This document shows, in pieces, positions 44,375 to 55,199 of a stretch of 64,000 nucleotides of DNA. Position numbers and translations under genes: made by a program. The notes beneath the pieces are model-generated. The model was given only the letters and a program-made list of their open reading frames with translations, made no database searches and was not told where the DNA came from. How positions within the stretch are numbered: position 1 is the first letter of the stretch; the number at the start of each line of letters is the position of its first letter. Location: contig NBIV01000093.1 of assembly GCA_003194525.1 (NCBI GenBank), forward strand, positions 186,001-250,000, given 5' to 3'. This stretch comes from Gracilariopsis chorda (lineage: Eukaryota; Rhodophyta; Florideophyceae; Gracilariales; Gracilariaceae).

Positions 44375-44618
44375 TTTAACGAACTAGTCCATATCACAAT
44401 CTAGACTGTCTGTTATTGTAACTACAATACTTTCACGTTACGCTAAAAGCTAGACCAGTGTCACGGTGTAACCTATCTTAGCTACATGCCCTTTTTGAGG
44501 AACAATACAAATAAAGAGGCATGACCTGGCCTGCTCCTCCTGAGAGCTTGGGTTCTAGTCAGACCTCAAATCTATCGATACCTTCATCCTATTTCCGACG
44601 TCTCCTATCTGTATTACA
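44375..44618 (+). repeat. Right LTR of the chromovirus-like Gypsy element
   Basis: 244 bp, preceded by a polypurine tract (aagaggggg) and followed directly by the resumed transposase reading. Same length as the left LTR. Confidence 0.8.
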
Positions 44619-44800
44619 AGATTTTTATGGAGCACACTGCTCTTTCAAAGCCCTCAAGCTTCTGCAAGATAACAATCTTGTGGTAAATGGGTTACATTCT
44701 CATACGTCTCACCAAACACAGGTGTTGGATTACTCCATTTTTCTATTTTCAAAAATCGGTTTCGCAACATTTTTAATGACGGCTGCGATAATTGACTAGC
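44619..44800 (+). pseudogene. Pogo-like (DDE_1) transposase, 3' part
   Basis: Directly after the right LTR (44375-44618) the plus strand reads DFYGAHCSFKALKLLQDNN, then NGLHSHTSHQTQVLDYSIF and a stop near 44797. This is the continuation expected after the second Asp of DDE_1 transposases (family pattern DGHGSH....L......NI...LPPHTTH..QPLD...F). Several family-typical residues are altered (TSHQTQVLD for TTHILQPLD), in line with decay. Together with 35400-36254 it marks the original transposon into which the Gypsy element jumped. Confidence 0.7.
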
Positions 44801-46119
44801 TTCTTGTGAAGTTTCACCGCATTTGGTCTCGTTGTAGTCACACACTTAGTATCAACTAAAACCGCTGATCTGTCTTACACCGTCGGTTTGCGACGTATTC
44901 ACGGTTTTTACCTTACTGGTTACGTGTTATCGTGGTAACAGATAGTCGCTCGACTCAGTATTGATTTTCACCGCGCTAACGGAATAAGCAAAACGCCCGA
45001 CGGCGGGTATCTTTCGGCTTTCCGCACGACCCGCCTTTACATCTTTTTCCTTAGTTGTTTTTCCCTTTTTCCCCTTTCTCTTTGGATTCTCCGTGGACTG
45101 AAACACCGCTTACACGACTCTGTGCAATAAGTTAACCAGCTGGTAGCCCGATTTTTTGTAAGACCTCCATCTGTATACCCAAAAATCACCTGGGCTTTAC
45201 ACCCGAAAAAAGTGTGGTACGGAGTGCCCTGTCGCTGTGCCTACCTCGCAAGGAGCAATTACGCAAACAGCTTGAGGAGATCTCCCACAACAGGATATTG
45301 CTCCACATGTAGCACTTCCAAAACTGTAGAGCAAATCGTATGAAAACATGTTTGAAGAACAAAGCCTTCTATGAATGTTCATGTTTTCAACTTTCATATT
45401 ATGAAGTTTTTTGAATGAGTGAGAACTGCTCATAAACAGCTGCATATAAGTTTAGCCGTGCTCGGGACCATTGTTCGCAGCAAGTGGTCGGTTCGCCATA
45501 CCCATTATTTTGCACTCAGTGCTGACTAGGGTACAAATGAGGGTACTGTCTTGGATTTTGGGTTTGGTCTATTTAAACCTCGATCTGTACCGTCTTATCG
45601 AACGTTTTGCGTAAAATTCGTAAATTCAAAATGTATCTGCTCAGTCAGACACTAGTGAGGAAAAGATGTCACAGCACCTGAGCAATTGATACTGAACTGA
45701 CCTTCTTTTCTCTTTATCTCAATTTTTACATTTGAAACAATCAAAATAGCTTTACGGCACCCGTGTCGAAGCTTTTGGCAAACACTAGCGCAACAAGGCC
45801 CATTTGTATACCAGGAATACCCTTGTAATATAACCAGCTTCGAAAACCACAACCATGGTGTGAGCAGTTAGCGTGATTAATTTTTGGCATCCAAACCCTT
45901 TCGTGTGCTTTAGTAAAACGCTTTGAATGTCCCAATACTGTGTTGAAACTACATCTGTGTCAATCATGGAGCGCCATATATCCGCGCCAAAACCACTGCA
46001 CCATTATGTTTTGCTAGACTGTCAAGGGATTTCCGTTGGTTCTGGATGCAAGTGGAAGATTTGTTGGACCATTATATGCTTTTGGATACATCTTTGGCTT
46101 TGACTAGGAATAGATAATT
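44801..46119. other. Spacer right of the pogo-like fossil, nothing recognised
   Basis: May include the 3' end of the pogo-like transposon. No inverted terminus could be fixed. Small frames (45197-45445, 45652-45852) lack motifs. Confidence 0.4.
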
Positions 46120-48890
46120 TGCAGGCTCGACCAGAGCCAAAATGCGATGGATGGATGTGAATGGAATTGTCGGCACTTAGCTAAGTGAAAATGGCTGTGC
46201 ACGTTATAGCCTTGCAGATTGCACAGCTTGTGCGCAGAGTCGGCGAGCCATTCAGTTGTGAGCTTTGTTGCTGCTGCTGCCGCTGCTCTTGATGGTGCTG
46301 AAACCTTAAACACTTCACTCCATTCACCACGGAGTATACGACGGTAATGTAGGGGTATGTTTTTGTGCCATACACCCTGCAATTGCAACAAGTACTGCTG
46401 CAAAGTAGTACTATAATATTTTAGAGTACATGCTTTTGGGTCCATCTTGAGAATGCCACAATACCTGAAATTGTGCGCCAGAGCCAAAATAGAATGGATG
46501 GGTCCAAATTGGTAGTGGTGGGATTCAAAGTATGGTGATTGGCTGAAAACTTTTCCAACATGGCCTAGCTCACAGCCAATTAGCAGCAGCTGCATCAGAA
46601 GTCACGGTAACAGCTAAAAAGAATCAATTTTCGCTGCTACTGCAGCTAAAAAATAAGAAAATAGGGCCTGTTGCCCCGCACAGAGTAGCAATTGGTAACG
46701 TGCACCTGTACTGTACTCGCATGTTTTCTGTGCCACCCACTCCGCATTTGCACCTCCTGCTGCTGCCAATGATTACAATAGTGTTGAAAGGAATTAAAAT
46801 AGAAGCAGCCTTCGGCCGCGGAGGGCGCTGCACGCCGCTGAGTACGGGTGACTTGGGGCATCTGCACGCCATTTTTGCTGGATAAAGCTCGCCAACGGCC
46901 TGCAGACCAGTGAAAGACGTGGCACTTACAGTGATATTGAGACTGACAAGGTATAGACGGCCATTTTTAGCCTACGCAGTGCAATGTGGATCTGCATTAA
47001 AGCGCAGCTGATCGCTCAGGCCACATAGCAAAACCTGCCTGCTGCTGAGTGGATGGCGCTGCAATCATGTTTTGATTGCCAGCCACTGAGCTGCAAGATG
47101 GCACTCAAAATGCAGCACCAGCCAATGAACTGTACGCTTTGCTGCTGCTGCTGGTTTTTTGTAGTGAGAGGGAGGGGTTGCACCAAATTGGCGTTTTGCA
47201 TGCTCGTATAGGGGCGTGCATAGTGGTTTTGTGGCGCAACGCCTGTCATCAGTCAACAACACCTCCCTTGTACGCAAGGAAATGTTCAAGTTCAAGAGGG
47301 GATAGACAAGTAGAAGTGGCCTTCAGCCGCGGGGGCGCTGCCTGCTGGTCAGTATGGGTCATTTTAGGGTCTGCAGGCTGCATTTTATCAGTAACGCTGG
47401 CATACAGCCTGCAGACCGAGACGCGCCGCGGCGCCGAGAGTGATTCGAAACGTGAGAGCATATAGATGGCATTTGACAAACAAATCGAGCGCAAAGTTCA
47501 GATGCGCTTAAGGGCAGATGATCGGTTAGGCCCCACACCCTCTGCTGCTGAGTGGCTGGCATTTCAGTCATTGTTAGAGTTCCATCCATTCAGAAACAAG
47601 CAGCCAATCAACATGCAGCAGCTGCCGATGCACTGTATGCTTTGCTGCTGCCGCTGCTGATTTTTTGGAGTAGCAGGGAGCCCTTGCGTCAAATGGGCAT
47701 TTTGAATTTGTGTAAGAGGGCGTCCAAAGCGATTTTGCTGAGTAATTCCTCCATTCAGTCAACCACACATCCCTTATACGCATGTCAATGCTTGAGCTGA
47801 TAGAGGCAAGCGGAAGCGGCCTTCGGACGCGGTCAGTGCTGGTCACCATTGAGCACAGGTGACTTTGGGGGATCTGCACGCCGCTTTTACTGGCGAACGC
47901 CCGCAAACGGCATGCAGACCAATTAAAGCCGCGGCACCGAGAGTGATATTAAGACTGGCAAGCTATTGGTGGCTCTTTTTGAACGTATCCAGTGCAATGT
48001 AGAGCTGCACTGAAGGGCAGCTGATCGCTTAGGCCACGTGGCAAAAGCTACCTGGTGCTGACTGGCTGCCACTGCAGTCATGTTTGGATTGCTAGACACG
48101 GAACAGCAAGTATGCCATCAAAATGTAGCAGCAGCCCATGCGTTGTGCGCTTTGCTGCTGCTCCTGCTGCGTCTTGGAATGGCAGAGAGGCGTTGCGTCA
48201 AATGAACGTTTTGCATGCGCGTATGGGCCGTGCGAAGCGTTTTCGTGCCACAGCGCCTCCCATCAGTAAAAGGCACCCCCCTTGTCCGCAGAAAAATGAT
48301 AAAGAGTGGAGAGGCAGGTAGAAGCGGCCTTCGATCGCGGGCAGCACTGCACGCCACTGAATAATGGTGACTTTGAGAGAGCTGCAGGCCGTTTGGGCTT
48401 GCTCTTGCTATAAAACAGCCTGAAAACCAGTAAAATCTGCCGCGCCGGTAGTGAATATGGAATAGAGTTGCAACTGAGCGCCCGCACATTGGTGAATGGC
48501 TGAAACTGCAGTATTATATGTAGATTAAAGTGAATTGTAATTTGCTGGCACGGAAAAAATGACTGCAGTACGAGCCTCTCTGCAGTAAGATGGCGCCCAA
48601 TGGTGTCATGCTAACAACGGAGAAGCAGCTGCGGTTGAAATAATGCAGCAGAAAATGATCTTTGAGCTTTGCTGCTTCTGCTGGTAAAGGTTTTGAATGG
48701 AAGGGAGGCATTTCGCCAAGAGAGGTTTTTGCATGCGCTGAAGGGGCCTGCGCACGTATTTATTCGCGCTACGCCTCCATTCAATCAACAACTACCGCCA
48801 CATACTTCAATAAAACTGTAGAAGGGGGAGACAAGAGTAAAAGGCCTTTGGCCACGGGCGGCCCTATGCGCCGCGGTTGAGGAGTGATAG
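46120..48890 (-). repeat. Tandem array of about 500-bp Helitron-tail-like units
   Basis: A marker block recurs at a near-regular spacing: ggccttcggccgcgg-like sequence at about 46803, 47317, 47814, 48325 and 48840 (steps of 514, 497, 511 and 515). Around it each unit repeats the same order: ctgcagacc..., a (tgctgctg)n core at about 46265, 47140, 47645 and 48150, gtgcgtcaaatggg-like text, and cctcc.atcagtcaac. The leftmost part (46120-46700) is more diverged. The same marker lies about 100 bases beyond the helicase end of the Helitron pieces at 48960 and 49911, so the units resemble Helitron 3' tails arranged head to tail. No long unit-spanning reading frame is conserved between units. Confidence 0.7.
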
Positions 48891-48959
48891 AAAGCGGTGA
48901 GAAAAAACAAGGGTGAAGGAAGCAAAAGCAGAAAATCTAGTATTTTAAGTCAATAAATG

Positions 48960-49790
48960 AAGAACGCAAGAAATATGATTACGGTTGTGAAGGGATGCAG
49001 AACTGAAGGGCTTCAGGCAGCATTGGGTTTGCGACGGCCACAGGCATTGGATGAATTGTTTGCATATTCCCAGGTGTAAGCTGACTTCCATGCAGAACCA
49101 CAACATGGTCGTTCCTTCGAACGCAAGACAATTCAACATAAAAATGGCCAGTGCAGAAGACGTTGGACCGCACATCCACAACCAAGCCGTCCAACGTCTT
49201 TCTCTTTCCTTTTTGAACAATAGCTGCAAACGTAATATGAATGAATGTAGAACTGCCTTCGAATCATGCAAATGTCTACGAAAGACAATTCTAAGTCGAT
49301 ACTATGCAGGAGCTGTCGTTCCAGCACCTGTCCGTTCTCGTTGAATCGATCCATCTTCATCGAAAAATGATGGACACTCACGACCACTAGAAGAGATTTC
49401 TGTTGCCCACAGAAGGATGCAGCACGTTCGTAATGACCATACCTGGCACACCAATCTTTAAGTCCAAGTTACGAGATGGTACTCCAGTAGGTGCATACTG
49501 ATATGTAACATCCCGCCAGTAGATCTGAGTGGTAGTGGGGCGTTGTTTGACATGGTGTTACGTGCAATGAAACGTAACAGTGAAGCAAATGCCGGATCAT
49601 CGGCTTGGCGTACTTGTTTTGAGAGATACAGTAGTTGAACCAAGCACAATGTCCACAGTTCACTCTTCCACGGTAACTCGTTGAGAATATTTGTGTACAC
49701 TGGTCTCAGATTTATACTCGCCTCAGCCTTAATGTACACCTGCGGCAAAACAGGAAGCACCTGTGAGTAGTCGCCGGATGGAACGATAGT
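48960..49790 (-). mobile_element. Helitron fragment A (PIF1-like helicase C-terminal half)
   Basis: The minus strand reads VLPQVYIKAEASINLRPVY, LPWKSELWTLCLVQLLYLSKQVRQADD (helicase middle domain) and then RSNVFCTGHFYVELSCVRRNDHVVVLHG, IQTIHPMPV-like text. This is the C-terminal helicase motif also present in fragment B (RTNVFSPGQVYIGLSRVRKSDDVLMLHS, DFHPIPV). Frames are broken by stops and frame changes. The Rep part is missing. The fragment starts right after the tail of Helitron B (49800) and ends in the tandem array, as if several tails and partial copies follow one another. Confidence 0.7.
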
Positions 49791-49910
49791 TATGCCCTCA
49801 AACAGGGAAAAGCGGCCTTCGGCCGCAGGTGGTGCTTCGCGCCGCGGCCGAAGCTTTGCATAAGATATCCGCCCAAATTATGGTTTAAGTATATAATAGA
49901 ATATGTCAAA

Positions 49911-51300
49911 TTAATGGCGCCCCACTACAAAATCTACAGCGTTAGTTTTGATGCTTACTGGTATTGGATGGAAATCTTGTGCATTTCGGGGCGTCTCGTC
50001 TTCACTATGAAGCATTAACACATCATCAGATTTTCTCACACGCGAAAGTCCAATATAGACCTGACCCGGCGAAAAAACGTTTGTTCGAAAGTCAATTACT
50101 ATTTTCTTCAGCTTTTGTCCTTTTGGTCTATGCACAGTTGCTGCAAATGCCATTCTGATGGGAAACTTTCGTGATGGGAAACTGTCGACGTTTGATTTTC
50201 ACATCTGCAAACTCGAAAACAAAGTCAATGGGGTGCAGTAAAAAGCTTTGCTGAATTTCCCTATGTTCATCCATACCCGAAAGTCGAATCACTCTGCGAG
50301 AAATGCTGGTAACGATAAACATCTTTCCATTCAGCAATTGCGGATGAAGTACATTTCGAACCACCATAACAGGAACACCCAACTTCAGTTTCAAATGGTT
50401 ATGCTGGACTCCAGTTGGAGCGTAATTATACGTCAGCTCAGGTCCAATGATACTATTTGTGTGAAAGTTTTAACCGGCTGGCCCTCGTTTGGGAACGATT
50501 ATCGTTGCAGACTTCAAGTCAAACATCCATTCTGGGAAATACTCCAATGCGTTCTGGTTATTTTCCTCCACTAATTGATTTGTTGGCGCAACAATCAATC
50601 AGTTGAGCTTGATATCTTCTTTCTTCCGTGTTGTAAACCATTTCCCCAGCAACTTGTATGATTCGTGTACATCTGTCTTAGACGTGAGTGGAAGCCTTGA
50701 ATATGCTGGAAACGTCCCACGACCAAGACTAAGCAACCAATACCGAAAACTGGATCATTTTGTTGACGAAGCTGTTCTGTAAGGGGAATAACTTTGACTC
50801 TTCTCTATCAAAGCTCGCAAGAGTACCATATAAGCTCCTGTAGGAGACTCAATGGAATAAAACGAGTTGTTCCATCCCTTTCGGATGCTATTCTCGTTCC
50901 TGGAACCACTGAAAGCAGTTGCATATAGTCGGCCTCCTAACTACGACCATGCATCCAAATTACCAGCAGAACAGGCTTCCGGATTGGTTCCGCTCTCTGT
51001 GATCGTGATACGTACTTGGACATTGTCCGAGGCTCTCTACTTTGCGAATATTTGTTGTCATAGGCTCCCAAACCAAGCAAACTATGCAAAGTTCTTCCGC
51101 CTTCATATAGGGCAGCACCAAGACCTGTCGTAGATATTATCTGCACCGATAGCCCTTCATGTTCAACAATACCTCTCTGCAAAGATAGGATATACGTCTT
51201 CTCTGTTCCCGCTCTTCCTTGTAAGAAGAAAACGATTTCGAACTTATGGAGTCTTTCAGACTCTTCCATTCTCTCTGGGTATCATATTTCTCTCGTTAAT
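49911..51300 (-). pseudogene. Helitron PIF1-like helicase, broken
   Basis: Walker A region reads FFLQGRAGTEKTY (about 51233-51191), against the family GxAGTGKT: the Gly before Lys is Glu. Then ATP-helicase text follows (ISTTGLGAALYEGGRTLHSLLGLG). After a gap of broken frames come KLKLGVPVMVVRNV..LLNG and the C-terminal FAATVHRPKGQ, NVFSPGQVYIGLSRVRKSDDVLML. It would unwind DNA for rolling-circle transposition. Stops and frame changes show loss of function. Confidence 0.65.
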
Positions 51301-51868
51301 TTGTCAAAAACTTGCTTTTAGCCTTCTTTCAGATCATCATATCGCTCTTTGAACCTTCGCCTGGACCTTGGAAAAGATTTGCAACTACGTCAGCTCGTTT
51401 CTCTGCTAATTGCAGTTCAATCTATCTGAGATGAAGTTGTGATACAATGTGATGAAAGAAGGGATCATTTCTTATAAGCAGACCACCATGTCTGTTCAAA
51501 ATCTCAATGATTCCTCGAAGTACTTCTTCCTCTTCTTTGTTCTGTGTTTCCCTCGGTTACATATGCAGTTAGAGCTCGTTCGTGCTTTTCAATCAAAGTT
51601 TTAGGATTTACCCCTTGTTGAAAGGAAGTGACGACCAATTAACGCCACTCAGCAGGAGTACAGTGATATCTTACTGCCTGATCAAAAGCCGTTTCGTACT
51701 CGTCACCGTGGATATATAGTCTACGAGCTACTGCGGCTTCTGTATATGTTGAGTAAGATTCACTCCCAAAACGTTTCGGATCATCAAAGGAGCTGAATGC
51801 AGAGTTCATGAACACTATTTGAAGTGCAAAGAGTTCGGGATTTTCGGGAGAAGCAAATCAAATTCGAG

Positions 51869-53583
51869 TCACAGTTCGATCTTTTCAGATCGTTGCACGA
51901 CGAACATTTGTGGTGTTCTTCCATCCGGAGTAGAGTCAGACTCTGGTACAGAGCGGGGTAGCTTATCGTATACGCGTACAGTCTCGTAGTATGTCATGTA
52001 GTCCAATTTCATGTAGCGGGAGGGACGTTCGAAATATATTTCGAGCGGGAAAAACTTCAGACGTCTAGGCGGTCTTGTTTTTCGATTCAAAACCTGTCCC
52101 TCCCCATAGAGATGTACGTCAGGTGTCTGTACAGATGGATTGATGAAAACATGTCTGAACTCAAAGAGGTTCCATGCGGCTTCAATAGCGCCCACCACGC
52201 TCGTTCTCATGTATGCCCTGATCTCATTTTGAAGCATGTCGCTCTGTGCACTTGAATGGCTTTCCGTTCGACTTGATACAACCAAATCCTGTTCTTTGGC
52301 ATTCTTGAAAGCATAATTTATCAGGCATGCTACACCGCTGCCACCGTGGGTTTTTTCAACATTGATGTGAGCCTTGTACTTTATTGTGAGATCTGGATTG
52401 TAGGGAACCACTTTCAAATCTTCTGTCCTTCCTCTTCGGTAGGTCACTTGGTTTATGTACTCATATATCGTTGTTTCAGCCACAATGTTTTGTCGATCAT
52501 ACCCAAATCTGCACCTCCCGTCAGAGGTACGACCACGGCAGTATGGAGAATGTCTGAGCATATTGAATTTCTTCAACAATTACCGGAATTCTTGGTCCTC
52601 AGTCCAGTCAACCCAAGGCAGCTCGGCTTTGATCAAAGTTTCAATGATCTCAGAATCTTCAATTACGCCCCCCTCCAACCAAAGAACAATGTGATGATGT
52701 GGAGTATTTCCCTCCTGCAACTCAAATTTGGTGGCAATACCAATGCATTTGAAGCCAGAGAGGTGTTCTGAAGTATTCTGTAGATCCTTAATGATTGAAT
52801 GTGCATGCTGGTTTTACACTCTTGCATTAAGATCCGACCTATCAAAAGGAAGGCTTCTGTCTCCCTGTGGAGAAAATGCTCCGGTGTTTTCGTTGTCCAT
52901 ACTAAGCCTTTTCATCTCTTCCTGCCATACATTCATTGTGACTGTGACGAAAAGCGTCGGGGAGCCCAGTCGGGCGACCATTGCTTGCACATCCAGTCAT
53001 TTTTGTCGCCAGTACGCCAGAGAGTTTTTGTGATTACCTGGATGGAAGAGTTTACCGGGAGGGCCACGTTCATCTGTTCCGGTATGCGTTCCAGGTCGCA
53101 GCTCCCGTTCTTCAAAAATTCTCATCTGTTCTGTTTCCAGGTTCCGAAGTCTCATGTCGCTAATTTATGTGCTAGTACGAAGCGACCATTGCTGAAGAAG
53201 AGTACCAGAGTTCAGCAGCACATTATCAGTGTACAGTCTTCGCTTAGAGTGTTCTGGCCATGTTAGGCTCCTTTCGTCTCGCTTCTTCGCATCCCTTGAT
53301 GAAATATATGTTACTGTATTATACGGTGCATGACCCTCACCGTAAAGGTAGAGCAATGGAAAAGCCTCCTTCTCAGCTTCCATTGAATCAGGCTTCAAAA
53401 GCTTGTACTTGACAACTCGACGTCGACAATGTCCGGTTGACATGTGATGGGATTCTCTACCCCTACCAGCTGGGCAGCTAGGGTTTCCGAACGGAACAGT
53501 TCACTTAGGTCTACCACGAAAGCTCTTATTGCAAGAGGTCTGCTTCGGTGGTACTCTGGTAACGGTCTTGGACCCGAGCTCAC
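51869..53583 (-). pseudogene. Helitron Rep (HuH endonuclease), broken
   Basis: Pieces in at least three frames. The metal-binding HuH motif reads PHHHIVLWLE (about 52700-52671). Downstream text includes CRFGYDRQ, VVPYNPDLTIKYKAHINVEKTHG and ACLINYAFKNAKEQD. In Helitron Reps the last block is commonly YLFKYIYKG-like with two Tyr; here the second Tyr position reads Asn, so nicking activity is doubtful. The N-terminal part ends in LYTDNVLLNSG near 53215. Fragment C at 55200-57400 has the equivalent PHHHMLVWFE motif, which confirms the family. Confidence 0.65.
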
Positions 53584-53660
53584 CTCGATATGGGCTTCAT
53601 GGGCACCTTGATAATTCCGGACAACTATTCCGTTCTGAACAGCGTCTGCAGAGATTTACA

Positions 53661-53934
53661 GAATAGACTCGTCCTCGTTTGATCTCCTCCGAACACTTTC
53701 GTCTGGTCTGAACAAATTTCTATATCTCTGTCGGAAAGCATTTGGTTTTGGTTGTAAGAGATCGTATAAGTTTGGAACCAAAGATCGAATATTCGGATTA
53801 AATACCATTCTTATCGTGACATGTACCTTCTCTGCCCCTTAAGTAGAAAACTCGTTTTGCAAAATAGTTTCCCGCATGATATATATGTATACATATTGTC
53901 TTCTTTGTCTCGAGATGTTCCTGAAACTAGCAGT
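53661..53934. other. Upstream region of Helitron B
   Basis: Sequence between the Rep start and the minisatellite. It may hold the 5' end of Helitron B, but no terminal motif could be fixed. Confidence 0.35.
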
Positions 53935-54372
53935 ACTTTGATAGTTTACATACGTAGTACATTCCTAAGTACCTATGCATTGCATTCTTATTCAGTCTTG
54001 GTTGCAGGCGTCAATACATATCGAGTACAATTTGCTTACATATGCAACGTATAGTTCATTTCTATTCTTGTTAGAGGGTTCTACGTTTGTAGAAATGTGT
54101 GGCCTACGTATGCACTACATAGATTAAAACTGTTTTTGTTAGAAGAGTATGGGTTTGCAGTACTGGGCAGTCTACCTATGCACAACGTAAAATATAACCA
54201 TTTTTGTTAGAAGGGTATACGTTTGCGGTACTGCGCAGCCTACGTTTGCACTACATAGATTACAACTATTTTTATTGTAAGGATGTACGTTTGTCGTACT
54301 GTGAAGCCTACGTATGTAATACGTAACTATAATTTTTTTGTTAGAGGGGTATAGGTAGGTTGTACTGTACGT
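53935..54372. repeat. Minisatellite, about 68-bp unit, 5 clear copies plus degenerate ones
   Basis: The word ttgttagaagggtatacgtttg-like recurs at 54068, 54137, 54204, 54274 and 54339 (steps of 69, 67, 70 and 65). Each unit also has ctacgtatgcactacatagatta-like text rich in tacgta and ending in a T-run. Weaker versions precede it (from 53935). No coding capacity. Confidence 0.75.
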
Positions 54373-55199
54373 TATTTATTTTGTTTCTTGAATACAGTAC
54401 GTTTCTATTTTACCTGTTGTCCAATGTGCTGACGTTTGTGTAGTTAAGGTGGAATGTATCCTAAAGTTGGAGAAAAACTTTCTCCAAACAGCCATCTACA
54501 ACTTATTTCAACTCTACTTCGTCGTTTCAACTATCGTCTAAAGCCATGGCCGATATGTCCCAAACAGAGATTCGCTACCTACAACTATGCAGTTTGCGCG
54601 GCCGTGAGGATGCCATTCTACCACGCTTGTGCACAATATTGAAAAATTGTGTATAATAAAGGCTGCATTGAAGCACACTGATGTGCATCGTGGCAGTGTC
54701 AATTGGTTTTTTTGGAAAAGATTTTGTGCTCCGTTGGCTCGAAGATCGACACCGTGTATACCGAATAGGAAGACTACCGCCTGATTGGACCTAGCAAGGA
54801 TTTGCCTGTTCGTGGGCTGTCAGAGATATCCACGTGTGAGACGGATTCGACGTGGCTGATAGAAGTTGAGGCTGTCGAGAGTGACAGATCTTACACGTTC
54901 TCGACTGATTCTTGCCAGTAGGGCAAATCCTTTGATTACCACTGGCTACTCCTTTGGAGGGAAATAAATGTGAGTTTAATGGTGTATTCTAAGGGTCCAA
55001 CTTGCTCGTTGTCAGAACAATCCTTAGTTAGGTTAGAAGGAGGTTTGCCATTCCACTGCAACGAAGATCTTTGACCAACGAATCCATGAGTTCGAAAAGC
55101 TTTCCTGAAAGCATGGACGTCTCAACAACGACAGGAAGTTCTATTTCGCGAGGCACTTCCACAAGTTGAGATCGGGGACCAATCTAGGCAAAGTAGCTA
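54373..55199. other. Spacer with a possible structured RNA segment
   Basis: No supported protein gene. A 62-codon plus-strand frame at 54454-54642 has no motif. The segment 54796-54932 has nested complementary stretches and is listed separately. Confidence 0.4.
54796..54932. other. Candidate structured RNA or foldback segment
   Basis: An 11-bp perfect closing stem (aaggatttgcc 54796-54806 with ggcaaatcctt 54922-54932) encloses two hairpins: ccacgt/acgtgg (54830-54835 / 54850-54855, extended by tcag/ctga) and gtcgaga/tctcgac (54874-54880 / 54899-54905). That gives a three-way-junction shape over 137 bases. No RNA family was recognised. A small foldback transposon is the alternative. Confidence 0.3.

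Larger units (their letters stand above)
36255..44618 (+). mobile_element. Old chromovirus-like Gypsy element inserted in the pogo-like transposase
   Basis: The element is bounded by two 244-bp direct repeats (36255-36498 and 44375-44618) that begin near taacgaact and end ctgtattaca. They differ at about 36 sites by eye (about 15%), so the insertion is old. A short duplicated target (around gat) flanks it. Inside, the plus strand from about 43020 to 44360 reads an integrase zinc-binding segment (HTEADKSYFSVACSVYWPHI, CRSCQ), an integrase core and a C-terminal chromodomain-like segment (VQFVGDSMDEATWL), then a purine tract before the right LTR. A Copia element on the other strand occupies most of the interior. 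The element is broken and only the 3' part of its coding region is recognisable. Confidence 0.8.
49800..53660 (-). mobile_element. Helitron B (Rep-helicase rolling-circle transposon), decayed
   Basis: Minus-strand order is Rep N-terminal part (about 53580-53170: TWPEHSKRRLYTDNVLLNSG), HuH endonuclease region (about 52850-52590), Rep C-terminal part (52579-51869) and PIF1-like helicase (about 51300-49911). About 100 bases after the helicase end lies gcggccttcggccgc (49811-49825), a perfect 6-bp hairpin that recurs in the neighbouring tandem units and may be the 3' terminal hairpin. Helitrons replicate by a rolling circle through a nick made by the HuH nuclease. This copy has frame changes and altered motif residues, so it is inactive. 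Confidence 0.75.

Noticed and set aside
45197-45445. 82-codon minus-strand Cys-containing frame
   Set aside because: Cys spacing is irregular, with no second copy and no promoter signal.
46250-48200. CTG/CAG triplet runs as coding poly-residue genes
   Set aside because: The runs recur at unit spacing in a tandem array and no frame is conserved between units.
53935-54372. CRISPR-like regular repeats
   Set aside because: Repeats are contiguous 68-bp units without unique spacers, in eukaryotic DNA.
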